Source: Alphaproteobacteria bacterium PA4
Lineage (GTDB): Bacteria > Pseudomonadota > Alphaproteobacteria > Sphingomonadales > Sphingomonadaceae
Length of the DNA stretch: 37,216 nt
Reading direction: 5' to 3'
Assembly (NCBI GenBank): GCA_002256005.1
Contig: NKIQ01000028.1
Coordinates: forward strand, 1 to 37,216
This document shows, piece by piece, positions 1-7,315 of the stretch. The notes below the pieces were generated by a model. The model was not told the DNA's origin. It saw nothing but the letters and a program-made list of their open reading frames with translations, and did not search any database. Each line of letters opens with the position of its first letter. Within the stretch, counting starts at the first letter, position 1. A program made the position numbers and the translations under genes.

Positions 1-102
1 TTACGCACCCGTGCGCCACTAGACCCGAAGGTCTCGTTCGACTTGCATGTGTTAGGCATGCCGCCAGCGTTCGTTCTGAGCCAGGATCAAACTCTCAAGT
101 TC
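1..102 (-). rRNA. rrs: 16S ribosomal RNA, 5' end only (partial)
   Basis: Read on the minus strand, the first hundred bases contain the universal 16S start (GAGTTTGATCCTGGCTCAG at about 79-97), then the AACGCTGGCGGCATGCCTAA segment and the first variable helix. The gene runs off the left edge, so only the 5' 100 nt are present. The mature 5' end is placed near 102 by aligning the AACTTGAGAGTTTGATC start with the E. coli form; the exact base is uncertain. The variable-region sequence is of the kind seen in Sphingomonadales. Confidence 0.97.
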
Positions 103-269
103 ATGATCGAACAATGGTCACAGCCGGTTTCTACACCGACCACAACCAAGGCTCGTTTTAGGAGCTTATCTGTCTGCACAACGTTTCAACTTGGCATTTT
201 GGCCCCAGATTGCTCTGGAGCGATGTGCTTTGTGGTAACGTTTAGAGGACATATAAGCAGCGTGTTTAA

Positions 270-305
270 CCACGGCACCCGGACCCTAAATTGCCCGGAC
301 CGTGG
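270..305 (-). promoter_or_regulatory. Hairpin in the rRNA leader
   Basis: Within the transcribed leader of the 16S gene, CCACGG (270-275) and CCGTGG (300-305) are perfect complements around a 24-nt loop that itself holds a direct repeat (cccgga at 278-283 and 294-299). It may be a processing or folding element of the pre-rRNA leader. The trailer needed to test for an RNase III stem is outside the window. Confidence 0.4.
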
Positions 306-340
306 ACCGCCGCCCACATGTCCCTTCATTCAACCTACAA

Positions 341-352
341 TGAGAAAGAGCG
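341..352 (-). promoter_or_regulatory. Putative boxA antitermination element in rRNA leader
   Basis: On the minus strand the sequence reads CGCTCTTTCTCA, close to the bacterial boxA core TGCTCTTTAACA, and sits between the rrn promoter and the 16S gene as expected for NusB/NusE-dependent antitermination. The identification is by motif and position only. Confidence 0.5.
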
Positions 353-453
353 ACACTGCTCATTCCCCTGTTTTACCAGGTTCCTGACCAGTGCGTTTTT
401 TTCGAGGTCGGCGGCGAGTCTCTCAGAGACTTCGTCGTCGGCGACGGGGGCGG

Positions 454-503
454 CTTATGGGCCGTTCGAAAAACCCCGTCAACAACTTTTTTTCAATTTT
501 TTT
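454..503 (-). promoter_or_regulatory. rrn operon promoter with A/T-rich UP-like element
   Basis: On the minus strand a -35 TTGACG (477-482) is separated by exactly 17 bp from a -10 CATAAG (454-459). Upstream (483-503) lies a run of A and T tracts typical of an UP element that binds the RNA polymerase alpha subunit. Directly after the -10 comes a G/C-only stretch (445-453), the kind of discriminator linked to stringent (ppGpp) control of rRNA promoters. This predicts a start near 447 and a leader of about 345 nt. Confidence 0.75.
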
Positions 504-818
504 CGGCAGAACCGAAGGCCATCGAAAATTCCCGGCACCGCAACGTCTGACTAACCCCTTGAAGTAAGGGGCAAAATCTTCCGCCGCTGTTGGTCTGGCT
601 GGCGAAGCACCGAAGTGCCCGTCGGCCGGGAGTGGTCATCTATGCGGCGCGCCTTTCGGGCGCAACCCCTTTTTTCACAAAAGTGCATTTTTATGCGCCG
701 CCCCTAGGGAAACACCTCCAATTCACTGGGGATTACAGCGCCCCAAGCGGCAGCCCTGCCCGCACAATCACGACAGATTCAGGCGAATCCGCCAGAATCA
801 GCCGTGGAATCGGCCGAT
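504..818. other. Non-coding stretch upstream of the rrn promoter
   Basis: About 315 bases lie between the rrn promoter region and the end of the CBS-domain gene. I see no convincing gene, tRNA, repeat or terminator. The short open frames crossing it have no recognisable product. Confidence 0.5.
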
Positions 819-1238
819 TCAGCTGGCGATATAGGCCTTCATCGCCTGGGCTTCCGATTCGGCGGCCTCGATCCGGGCCTTCACAAGGTCGCCGATCGAA
901 ACGAGCCCCAGGATACGGCCATTGTCGACAACGGGCAGATGGCGGAAGCGCCGATCGGTCATTGTCTCCATCGCTTCGGCGACCGACGCCGTCGACGGTG
1001 CGGTGACCACCGGCGTTGACATGATGTCGGCGGCACTTGCCTCCAATATCGCGCCGCCATGGGTATGCAGGCCGGCACAGATATCCCGTTCACTGACCAG
1101 GCCGACGATCTCGCCGGCTTCGATGACCAGCACGGCGCCGATCCGATTCTGATAGAGCAGCGCCGCGATGGCGCTGATGCGCGTCGCGCGCGCGACCGAG
1201 ATTATCGGCTTCTTGCCGGTAAGAATGGCTCCGATCAT
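819..1238 (-). CDS. CBS-domain pair protein
   Basis: A 139-residue stand-alone protein made of two CBS domains (about residues 8-63 and 70-130), the Bateman module that binds adenine nucleotides or SAM. Typical features are the VARATRISAIAALL start of the first repeat, GLVSERDIC closing its core, and the second repeat with the RHLPVVDNGRILGLVSIGDL pattern. Proteins of this type are cytoplasmic energy or nucleotide sensors, but a lone CBS pair gives no specific partner. The ATG start is supported by a GGGGAG ribosome site six bases upstream. It is separated from the rrn promoter by over 300 bp and is divergent from the small membrane protein at 1325. Confidence 0.9.
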   Translation of the reverse strand: MIGAILTGKKPIISVARATRISAIAALLYQNRIGAVLVIEAGEIVGLVSERDICAGLHTHGGAILEASAADIMSTPVVTAPSTASVAEAMETMTDRRFRHLPVVDNGRILGLVSIGDLVKARIEAAESEAQAMKAYIAS

Positions 1239-1324
1239 TGCGATCTCCCCAATCAGACACGATATGGAGCGTCTGCCGCGCCCTTGATCGTCATCATTGC
1301 GCGATTCGCAGCTGAAGGCAAAGC

Positions 1325-1609
1325 ATGAGCAGCGATTCCCCCCTACCCGCCTCCCCGCAGCGCAGCGGCAGCACCCATTGGCGGCATTTTCGCCGGCTGA
1401 TGGCGTTCATGACCGTTCTGGCGCTCGTCACCATCGGCCTGGCGGTGGCCTCGCTGCGCGCCGATGGCGTACCCTTCCATCTGCACTTCATGATCGCCAT
1501 GGGCGGCGGCATCTTTGTGGCGCTGTTGCTGGCCGGGGCGCTGATGGGCCTGGCCTTTGTGTCGAATCGATCCGGCCATGACGATAAGGTGAATGATATC
1601 GACGACTAG
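1325..1609 (+). CDS. Small two-helix membrane protein, function unknown
   Basis: A 94-residue protein that I do not recognise by family. A polar, basic N-terminus (residues 1-24) is followed by two hydrophobic helices (about 25-45 and 53-78) and a short acidic tail ending in NDIDD, which predicts an inner-membrane hairpin. A GAAGG ribosome site lies six bases before the ATG. An overlapping frame from 1297 covers the same DNA but lacks the coherent membrane pattern. It is convergent with the DUF4167 gene, with a shared hairpin terminator between them. Confidence 0.65.
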   Translation: MSSDSPLPASPQRSGSTHWRHFRRLMAFMTVLALVTIGLAVASLRADGVPFHLHFMIAMGGGIFVALLLAGALMGLAFVSNRSGHDDKVNDIDD

Positions 1610-1676
1610 GGTCGATTGCGTTCAAGGCGAGTCGGCGCCGGCCCGCTCCCCCGCCGATTCGCCGCGCGCAATGAAA

Positions 1677-1704
1677 AGGGGCGGCACCTTGCGGCGCCGC
1701 CCCT
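1677..1704. terminator. Hairpin terminator between convergent genes
   Basis: A perfect 9-bp stem (AGGGGCGGC at 1677-1685, GCCGCCCCT at 1696-1704) with a 10-nt loop sits between the stops of the small membrane protein and the DUF4167 gene. On the minus strand it runs into TTTC, so it fits best as the terminator of the DUF4167 gene, though it may act both ways. Confidence 0.6.
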
Positions 1705-1743
1705 GTTTGATTCGCGTTCGATTCGCCTGGCCGCCGGCGGTGC

Positions 1744-2763
1744 CTATTCGGCGGCGGCTTCCACGACCTTGCGCGGCCGCCCCCGGCGCTTGGGTGCCAC
1801 GGCGTCAGCACCGGCATCGCCAGCCGGCGCCTCGACCGCCGGCGCTTCAGAGCGCGCCGCGGCCATGGCCTCGACGGCCGCAGCCTCGGCCGCAGCCGCC
1901 GCTTCCCGGCGCGGTGCGCGCAGCGTGCGGGGGCCGGCCGCCACAGGAGCGACCTCGCGCACCGTGGCAGGGCCTGGCAGGCCGGGAATCGGGCCTTCGT
2001 CGTTCAGCATCGGCTCTGGCGCCGGGGCGCGCACCATGTCCGGCCGCCGTTCGTTGCGATCGCGCCGATCATTGCCGCGATCGTTGCCGCGCTCAGCATT
2101 GCGGCCATTGCCGTTCCAGCCCTGGCGGTCGCGGTCGCGGTTGCCGTCGTCACGCCGCGCTTCACGGGGGGCATTGTCGCGGTTGCCATCGCGGCCACCA
2201 TCGCGATTCGCCTCGCGATAGGGTTCGCGATTGCCTTCCCGCGGCGCACCGCCGCGTTCATTGCCGCGTTCATTGCCGCGCTCGCCGCCGCGTTCCTGCC
2301 GCTCGCGCCCGCCACGGTCATCGCGCCATGTGTTGCGGCGTGGCTCACCGCGGCCGTCGCCGGCATCATCGCCGGCGCGATCATCGCGACCATCGTCGCG
2401 CTGTTCGCTGCGTTCGTCCTCGCCCTCGTCGTCACCGGCGTCGGCTTCGTCATTGCCGCCATAGCCGCTGTCATCATCATAAAAATCGCGGCCGCGCTGG
2501 CGACCTTGCTCCGGCTGCTTGTCGCGATAATCGCCGAGCACGCGGAAATAATGGTCGGCGTATTGCAAATAATATTCCGCCGTCACGCGATCGCCGGCCT
2601 GCTGGGCGTCGCGCGCCAGGGTGCGGTATTTTTCCAGCAGCTGGCTGGCATTGCCGCGCTGGCGATTGTCCAGCCGGTTGCCGTAATTGTTGCCGCCGCC
2701 CATTTGCTGCGGGCGCGGGCCATTGTTGCCGCGGCGCCGCCGGTTCTGGTTGTTTCTGATCAA
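1744..2763 (-). CDS. DUF4167 domain protein with long disordered Arg/Asp/Asn/Gly tail
   Basis: A 339-residue protein from a TTG start at 2763, chosen because the family begins with a basic Asn/Arg-rich stretch (here IRNNQNRRRRG) and a GGGGA ribosome site lies just upstream; the frame stays open to 2910 but that part is not family-like. The DUF4167 domain (about residues 1-85) contains the conserved NASQLLEKYRTLARDAQQAGD...AEYYLQYADHYFRVL segment. Residues about 90-250 are nearly all R, D, N, E and G in imperfect repeats such as NERG and DDGRDD. The tail turns Ala/Pro-rich and ends in KRRGRPRK, which matches an AT-hook core. The known alphaproteobacterial family has no firm function; nucleic-acid binding is an inference from composition and the GRP motif. 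Confidence 0.85.
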   Translation of the reverse strand: MIRNNQNRRRRGNNGPRPQQMGGGNNYGNRLDNRQRGNASQLLEKYRTLARDAQQAGDRVTAEYYLQYADHYFRVLGDYRDKQPEQGRQRGRDFYDDDSGYGGNDEADAGDDEGEDERSEQRDDGRDDRAGDDAGDGRGEPRRNTWRDDRGGRERQERGGERGNERGNERGGAPREGNREPYREANRDGGRDGNRDNAPREARRDDGNRDRDRQGWNGNGRNAERGNDRGNDRRDRNERRPDMVRAPAPEPMLNDEGPIPGLPGPATVREVAPVAAGPRTLRAPRREAAAAAEAAAVEAMAAARSEAPAVEAPAGDAGADAVAPKRRGRPRKVVEAAAE

Positions 2764-2997
2764 CTTCGCGTCCCCGTTTGAACGGACGGCATCGGCCGTG
2801 CTTTGCGATAATGTTCGACGCTGTTTCCGGCCTCTTGCCACTGGCGCCTCCCCTGGAGCGCGCCGCCGGTGCTGCAATGTCGAAGGGCGAGGGACTTCAA
2901 TCCACCTCACCTGCTTGCGCGTGTAGCGGCGAACGCCAGCCTCGCCAAGCGAAAAAGCACTTGCCCCGTGCTTGTCATGTCGGCGTGCCGATACGCC

Positions 2998-3726
2998 TCA
3001 ACGATCGAGCGTCACCAGCTCGTACCAGGTCTGCATATAGCCACCGACTCCGCCGCACACGAAGATGGCATCGTCATCGGCAGTCACCCACATGTCATAG
3101 GGCGGGTGCTGGGTGCCGCCCATCGCCGCCTCGTCGACGAAGCGATAGTGCCGACAGGCAAAGGTGCCGGCGGCGACGGTGCGCTCCGCCTCCCCGACAT
3201 ATTCGAGATGGATATCGACGCGCGCCAGCATCGGCGGGGTAGCGCCGCGATGATCGGGCGACGGCAGCAGCACGGTGATCTCGCGCCGGTGCGGCCCCTT
3301 CGCCACGTCCATGCAGCGGGTCAGGAACCCGTCGCCGACGATGGGGTGGGTGCCGAAACCGACCAGCCCCTGCGGGATCGCCATGCGCTGCGAGACACGG
3401 CCGATGGTGGGGCCATGGCTTTCGCACTCGGCAATGCCGGCGTCATGATCGAACCGCACCCAGCCGCTGCCCAGATAGGCGTCATCGAGGCTGAGGCGGA
3501 CATGACAGTCCATGGGCCGCCGCGCCGAATCGAGCGAATAGAGAATGTCGCGCATCACCGTCGGCGCCGGCTCCTCGATCTCGCAATGCGCCCGGATCGT
3601 CACCGCACCATTGGCGTGATGGGTGAAGGCGAAATCCTCGCGCCCACGCTCCTGGTCCAGCCGTTCCGGCTTCTTGGAGGTATAGCGGATGGCGCCGGTG
3701 ATGCGGCGGTGGAGCATGATGCTCAT
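2998..3726 (-). CDS. Unrecognised protein, last gene of the transporter/SDR operon
   Basis: A 242-residue soluble protein that I cannot place firmly. It has no signal peptide or membrane segment and looks beta-rich, with many short alternating strands; the C-terminal part (GTFACRHYRFVD...YDMWVTADDDAIFV) recalls DUF3108-like proteins, but this is only an impression. Its ATG overlaps the stop of the preceding SDR gene by four bases (ATGA), so the two are translationally coupled and probably act in the same process. A later Met (fourth residue) is an equally possible start. About 230 bp without a recognisable gene follow before the DUF4167 gene. Confidence 0.7.
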   Translation of the reverse strand: MSIMLHRRITGAIRYTSKKPERLDQERGREDFAFTHHANGAVTIRAHCEIEEPAPTVMRDILYSLDSARRPMDCHVRLSLDDAYLGSGWVRFDHDAGIAECESHGPTIGRVSQRMAIPQGLVGFGTHPIVGDGFLTRCMDVAKGPHRREITVLLPSPDHRGATPPMLARVDIHLEYVGEAERTVAAGTFACRHYRFVDEAAMGGTQHPPYDMWVTADDDAIFVCGGVGGYMQTWYELVTLDR

Positions 3727-4526
3727 CGGGCCACCTTTGGCGCCATATTGGCCATCACCTCGAACAGCTGGCGCGGATCGGCGCGCATCAGGTCGAGCAG
3801 CTGCATCTCCGGCGCGCCGGGGCGGCCGACCGGGATTTCCGGCGTGTCGCTGGCCAGCGCATCGAGGATCTGCATCGCCGCCTCATCGATGCCGATGCCG
3901 GCATTCACCGGATCATCACTGGGGCCATTGACGCTGCCATCACCCTTCAGCGCATTGGCGGCGATGCCGGTGGCGACAAAGCCCGGCGTGACGACATGGA
4001 CGCTGACACCATATTGCCGGATCTCCGACCGCAGCGAATCGGACCAGCCGACCATCGCATGCTTGGCGGCGCAATAGGCTGTGCGCAGCGGCGAGCCGAC
4101 CTTGCCGGCGACCGAGGCATTGTTGACGATGGCGCCCGAGCCGCGCCGCACCATGGCCGGCAGGGCCAGTTGGGTCAGCCGCAGCGGCGCGAAGAAATCC
4201 ACCTCCATGATGCGACGATAGACGTCGAAATCGGTATCGAGCGCCAGGCTGCGCTGCGAGATGCCGGCATTGTTGACCAGGATGTCGATGCCGCCGGTCT
4301 TTGCCTCGGCTTCCGCCACCACCTCCGGCAGGATGGCGAGGTCGGTGGCTTCGAACGGCAGCAGCAGCGTCTGCGCCTGGCAACGGCCAGCGACTTCGGC
4401 CAGCGCCTCGGCGCGGCGGCCCGACAGCACCAGCCGTGCCCCGGCGCGGGCAAAGGCCAATGCCAGCCCTTCGCCGATGCCCGATGACGCCCCGGTGATC
4501 CAGATGGTCTTGCCGGTGAAGTCCAT
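3723..4526 (-). CDS. SDR family oxidoreductase (first of tandem pair)
   Basis: A 267-residue classical short-chain dehydrogenase/reductase using NAD(P)H. TGASSGIG (11-18) binds the nucleotide, NNAG (85-88) stabilises the sheet, and Ser138, Tyr151 and Lys155 (YCAAK) form the active site. A basic pair after the second strand (SGRR) hints at NADP preference. The position usually held by the catalytic-tetrad Asn is Asp110 (MEVDFF). It is clearly paralogous to the SDR at 4536-5336, nine bases upstream, sharing long identical stretches such as APLRLTQL. The substrate is unknown; the fold family includes DHRS7-like lipid or alcohol dehydrogenases. Confidence 0.9.
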   Translation of the reverse strand: MDFTGKTIWITGASSGIGEGLALAFARAGARLVLSGRRAEALAEVAGRCQAQTLLLPFEATDLAILPEVVAEAEAKTGGIDILVNNAGISQRSLALDTDFDVYRRIMEVDFFAPLRLTQLALPAMVRRGSGAIVNNASVAGKVGSPLRTAYCAAKHAMVGWSDSLRSEIRQYGVSVHVVTPGFVATGIAANALKGDGSVNGPSDDPVNAGIGIDEAAMQILDALASDTPEIPVGRPGAPEMQLLDLMRADPRQLFEVMANMAPKVAR

Positions 4527-4535
4527 GCCCTGTCC

Positions 4536-5336
4536 TTACATCTTGCCGGTGGCGATGGCTTCGCCCAGGCTGGCCATCATGTCGAACACCTGATCGGGAT
4601 TGCTGCGGTTGAGATCGAGCAGCGCCATTTCGGGGCCGCGGCCGACAGCGATCTCGCGCTTGCCGGCGGCGAGGCCGGCAAGGATGTCGACGGCGCATTC
4701 CTCGGGGCTGATGCCGCGCTCGCCGATCGTCCCCGGCGCGATCGGCTTGCCATTGCCATCGAGCGCGCGGCCGGCAATCTCGGTCCTGATGAAGCCGGGG
4801 GTGATCACCGTCACCTTCAGCCCTTCATGCGCCACCTCGCTGCGCAAGGCTTCGAAAAAGCCGATGAGTGCAAATTTGGCACCACAATAGGCACTGGCGC
4901 TGGGGTTGCCGAAGCGGCCCGACAGGCTGGCCACCGCCACGATATGGCCATCGCCACGCGCCCGCATGGCCGGCAGCACCAGCTGGGTCAGCCGCAGCGG
5001 CGCGAAATAATCGACCTCCATGAAGGTGCGATAAACCTGAAAATCGGTGTCGCGGACCAGGCTGCGCTGGGCGATGCCGGCATTGTTGACCAGCATGTCG
5101 ATTCGCCCGCTGACCGCTTCGGCCGCCGCCACGATCCCCGGCAGGGCATCGAGGTCGGTGACATCGAAGGGCAGCACATGCGATCCTGGACAGGCCGCAG
5201 CCACGTCCGCCAGCGCCGATTCGTTGCGGCCCGACAGGATCAGCCGCGCGCCCGCGGCCGCCATGGCAATGGCCAGCGCCCGGCCAATGCCCGACGAGGC
5301 GCCGGTCATCCAGATCGTCTTGCCGTCGAGATTCAT
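4536..5336 (-). CDS. SDR family oxidoreductase (second of tandem pair)
   Basis: A 266-residue classical SDR with TGASSGIG (11-18), NNAG (84-87), Ser137, Tyr150 and Lys154 (YCGAK). As in its downstream paralogue, the usual tetrad Asn is replaced by Asp109 (MEVDYF). Both proteins end in a similar C-terminal region with an acidic (PEM.LLDL) motif and a NPDQ or DPRQ.FEVM-like segment, so they arose by duplication and keep a shared C-terminal element beyond the catalytic core. It begins three bases after the NnrU-like gene ends, within the same operon. The substrate cannot be read from sequence. Confidence 0.9.
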   Translation of the reverse strand: MNLDGKTIWMTGASSGIGRALAIAMAAAGARLILSGRNESALADVAAACPGSHVLPFDVTDLDALPGIVAAAEAVSGRIDMLVNNAGIAQRSLVRDTDFQVYRTFMEVDYFAPLRLTQLVLPAMRARGDGHIVAVASLSGRFGNPSASAYCGAKFALIGFFEALRSEVAHEGLKVTVITPGFIRTEIAGRALDGNGKPIAPGTIGERGISPEECAVDILAGLAAGKREIAVGRGPEMALLDLNRSNPDQVFDMMASLGEAIATGKM

Positions 5337-5339
5337 GGT

Positions 5340-6017
5340 CTAGCCTTGTGGCAGGGGTGACAGGCCGATCAGCCAGGGATGGCCTACGAGCAGGATGGCG
5401 AACAGCGCGATGCCGCCCAGCCCGGCGACCAAGCCGGGGTTGGCGGCGCTCCACGGCTGGCGGCCGCGCACCTGCGCGCCGAACGGAATGAAGCCCGTGG
5501 CCGCCATGTGATCGCGATAGGCGGGTACGGCGGCGCGCTTCTTGCCGTCCTGCATCGCCGCACCGAACAGCGCCAGAGTCAGGATGCCACCGGCCAGCAC
5601 CAGCGTGCGCGGATCGGCGGACAGCAGGATGTGGACGACCGCCCAGATCGCGAAGCTCCACATCATCGGGTGGCGGGTGATGCGCTGCACACCGCGCGGC
5701 GAACCGCCGGCCGGCATGCCCATCAGCGCCGGATTGGGCGCGGTCACCGAACCGACGAACAGGATGGCGGCGAACAGCATCAGCACGACACAGGCCCAAT
5801 GCACCGGCGCCGGCACCGACCATAGCCGATCCGGCGGAATCGCCTTCCACAGCTGCCCGGCCCAGCCGAGCGTGCCGAGCGCGACGACACTGTATAATAT
5901 GGTGAAGCCGCCGGCGCCGAGCCGCGCCACCAGCGGCGCGCGCAGCGGATGCGACAGCAGCTCATGCCCGGCGACAAAGGCCGAGATGGCGATGATGAGG
6001 AGGGTGATGTCGCTCAT
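5340..6017 (-). CDS. NnrU-like integral membrane protein
   Basis: A 225-residue inner-membrane protein with about six hydrophobic helices and the features of the NnrU / zeta-carotene isomerase family: HELLSHPLR near the N-terminus and ITRHPMMWSFAIW in the middle, whose histidines are candidate heme ligands in the plant isomerase relatives. NnrU was named from denitrification clusters, but no such genes occur here, so the role is open. The ATG overlaps the stop of the upstream amidohydrolase by four bases and the stop lies three bases before the next SDR, placing it firmly in the operon. Confidence 0.8.
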   Translation of the reverse strand: MSDITLLIIAISAFVAGHELLSHPLRAPLVARLGAGGFTILYSVVALGTLGWAGQLWKAIPPDRLWSVPAPVHWACVVLMLFAAILFVGSVTAPNPALMGMPAGGSPRGVQRITRHPMMWSFAIWAVVHILLSADPRTLVLAGGILTLALFGAAMQDGKKRAAVPAYRDHMAATGFIPFGAQVRGRQPWSAANPGLVAGLGGIALFAILLVGHPWLIGLSPLPQG

Positions 6018-7315
6018 TTGTTGTACTGCAACGGCAGGGCGCCCGGCGTCAGGTCGCGATAGCGGTCGCGCAGCAGCGTCTGTCGCGATGTCATCGGCTG
6101 CGGCACGCCATCGATGAGCACGGCGGTCGGTGCCGAGGTCAGCTCCAGCGGGTCGCCATCCCAGACCACGACATCGCCGCGCTTGCCTGGCTCCAGCGTG
6201 CCGAGATCGGTGAGACTGAAGATTTGCGCCGGCGCACGGGTGATCGTCGCCAATGCCTGCGCCCTGGTCAGGCCGACGCCGCCGGGCACACTGGCCTGAG
6301 CGACGCTGTTGCCGGCGAAATAGGGCAGGTTGCGCGGCTGCGCCCCCGAATCGCCGGCGAAGATGCCAAGACCGACGGTAACGCCCGCCGCCACCAGCCG
6401 CCCGACGTTGGAGCGGGTGGAGGCCAGCGTTTCGAACGAATCGGGCAGATCGTGCAGCGACAGGGTGATGACCGGCACCTTGGCGGCGGCGATCTTGTCC
6501 GCCACCAGCCAGCCCTCGCGCGCGCCGATCAGGATGATGCGCAGCTTGGGAAATTCCTGCTTCAGCCCGAGCACGCCGATGATGTCGCTGGCCCGTTCGG
6601 CATGGATCACCGCCGGCACCCGGCCTTCGACGACCGCCACCAGCGCGGCGGCATCCAGCCGCTTGATCAGCGAATCCTTGTCGCGGCCCGAATCGAACGC
6701 CGCCGGGTTGCGGGCATAGCGCTGCGCCTCGGCAAAGCCGTTTCTGAGGTTGAGCCAGGCCGCCGGCCGCGAGCCACCGGCGCTGCGCGCGCCATCCTCG
6801 CCCATTTCGATGAGCTGGAAGGCGCGACCCTGCATCAGGATATCGCCGCTGGCCGCCAGGCTGATGATCGCCCCCTGCCCGCCGAAAATCTCCGTCGACG
6901 CCTCCGGCCCGACGATGGCACGGGTGACACCGCCCAGCCGGTTGACGGCGATCGGCGGCGACATCGGATTGATCGCCGGGGTCACATCGATGGCCGCAGA
7001 GAACGGCGTGTTGCGGGCGCTGGCATCATTGGTCTGGCGCACGCCCTCGACCTCGACAATGCCGAGTGTCGACATGGCGGTGATCAGGCCCGGCGTCACG
7101 AACTTGCCGGTCGCATCGATGACCGTGGCCCCCGCCGGTACCGGCAGATTGGCGCCGACCGCGGCGATGCGGCCGTCGCGGATGATGACCGTGCCATTGG
7201 CGATGACCGCGTCCCCGACCGCGGTCGCCACGGTGCCGCCGGTGATGGCGACGGTGGCGGCGAGCGTCGGTGCCGAGGCCAGCAGGCCGGCGATCAGAAA
7301 GGCAAGGCGCTTCAT
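6014..7315 (-). CDS. Secreted amidohydrolase-fold protein lacking the HxH metal motif
   Basis: A 433-residue protein with a clear signal peptide (residues 1-19, cleavage after TLA). It has the amidohydrolase superfamily layout: N-terminal beta-sandwich with DGRIAAVG and a core beginning GKFVTPGLI, and a C-terminal GTLEPGKRGDVVVWDGDPLE return to the sandwich. Where active relatives have IDxHxH, this protein reads ITAMSTLG, so the first metal-binding histidines are missing; a possible remaining histidine is in VIHAERA. It follows a related gene that keeps the motif and overlaps it by four bases. It may be a non-catalytic partner or use different metal ligands. Confidence 0.88.
   Translation of the reverse strand: MKRLAFLIAGLLASAPTLAATVAITGGTVATAVGDAVIANGTVIIRDGRIAAVGANLPVPAGATVIDATGKFVTPGLITAMSTLGIVEVEGVRQTNDASARNTPFSAAIDVTPAINPMSPPIAVNRLGGVTRAIVGPEASTEIFGGQGAIISLAASGDILMQGRAFQLIEMGEDGARSAGGSRPAAWLNLRNGFAEAQRYARNPAAFDSGRDKDSLIKRLDAAALVAVVEGRVPAVIHAERASDIIGVLGLKQEFPKLRIILIGAREGWLVADKIAAAKVPVITLSLHDLPDSFETLASTRSNVGRLVAAGVTVGLGIFAGDSGAQPRNLPYFAGNSVAQASVPGGVGLTRAQALATITRAPAQIFSLTDLGTLEPGKRGDVVVWDGDPLELTSAPTAVLIDGVPQPMTSRQTLLRDRYRDLTPGALPLQYNK

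Noticed and set aside
241-262. Second -10-like TATATG in the rRNA leader
   Set aside because: No -35 at proper distance.
2004-2480. Repetitive DNA that might be a CRISPR or satellite array
   Set aside because: Units are irregular, have no conserved spacer length, and translate to a disordered Arg/Asp/Asn tail of the DUF4167 protein.
2764-2997. Possible small gene or tRNA between DUF4167 and the unrecognised operon gene
   Set aside because: No cloverleaf pattern, no ribosome site with a plausible frame; appears to be plain intergenic DNA.
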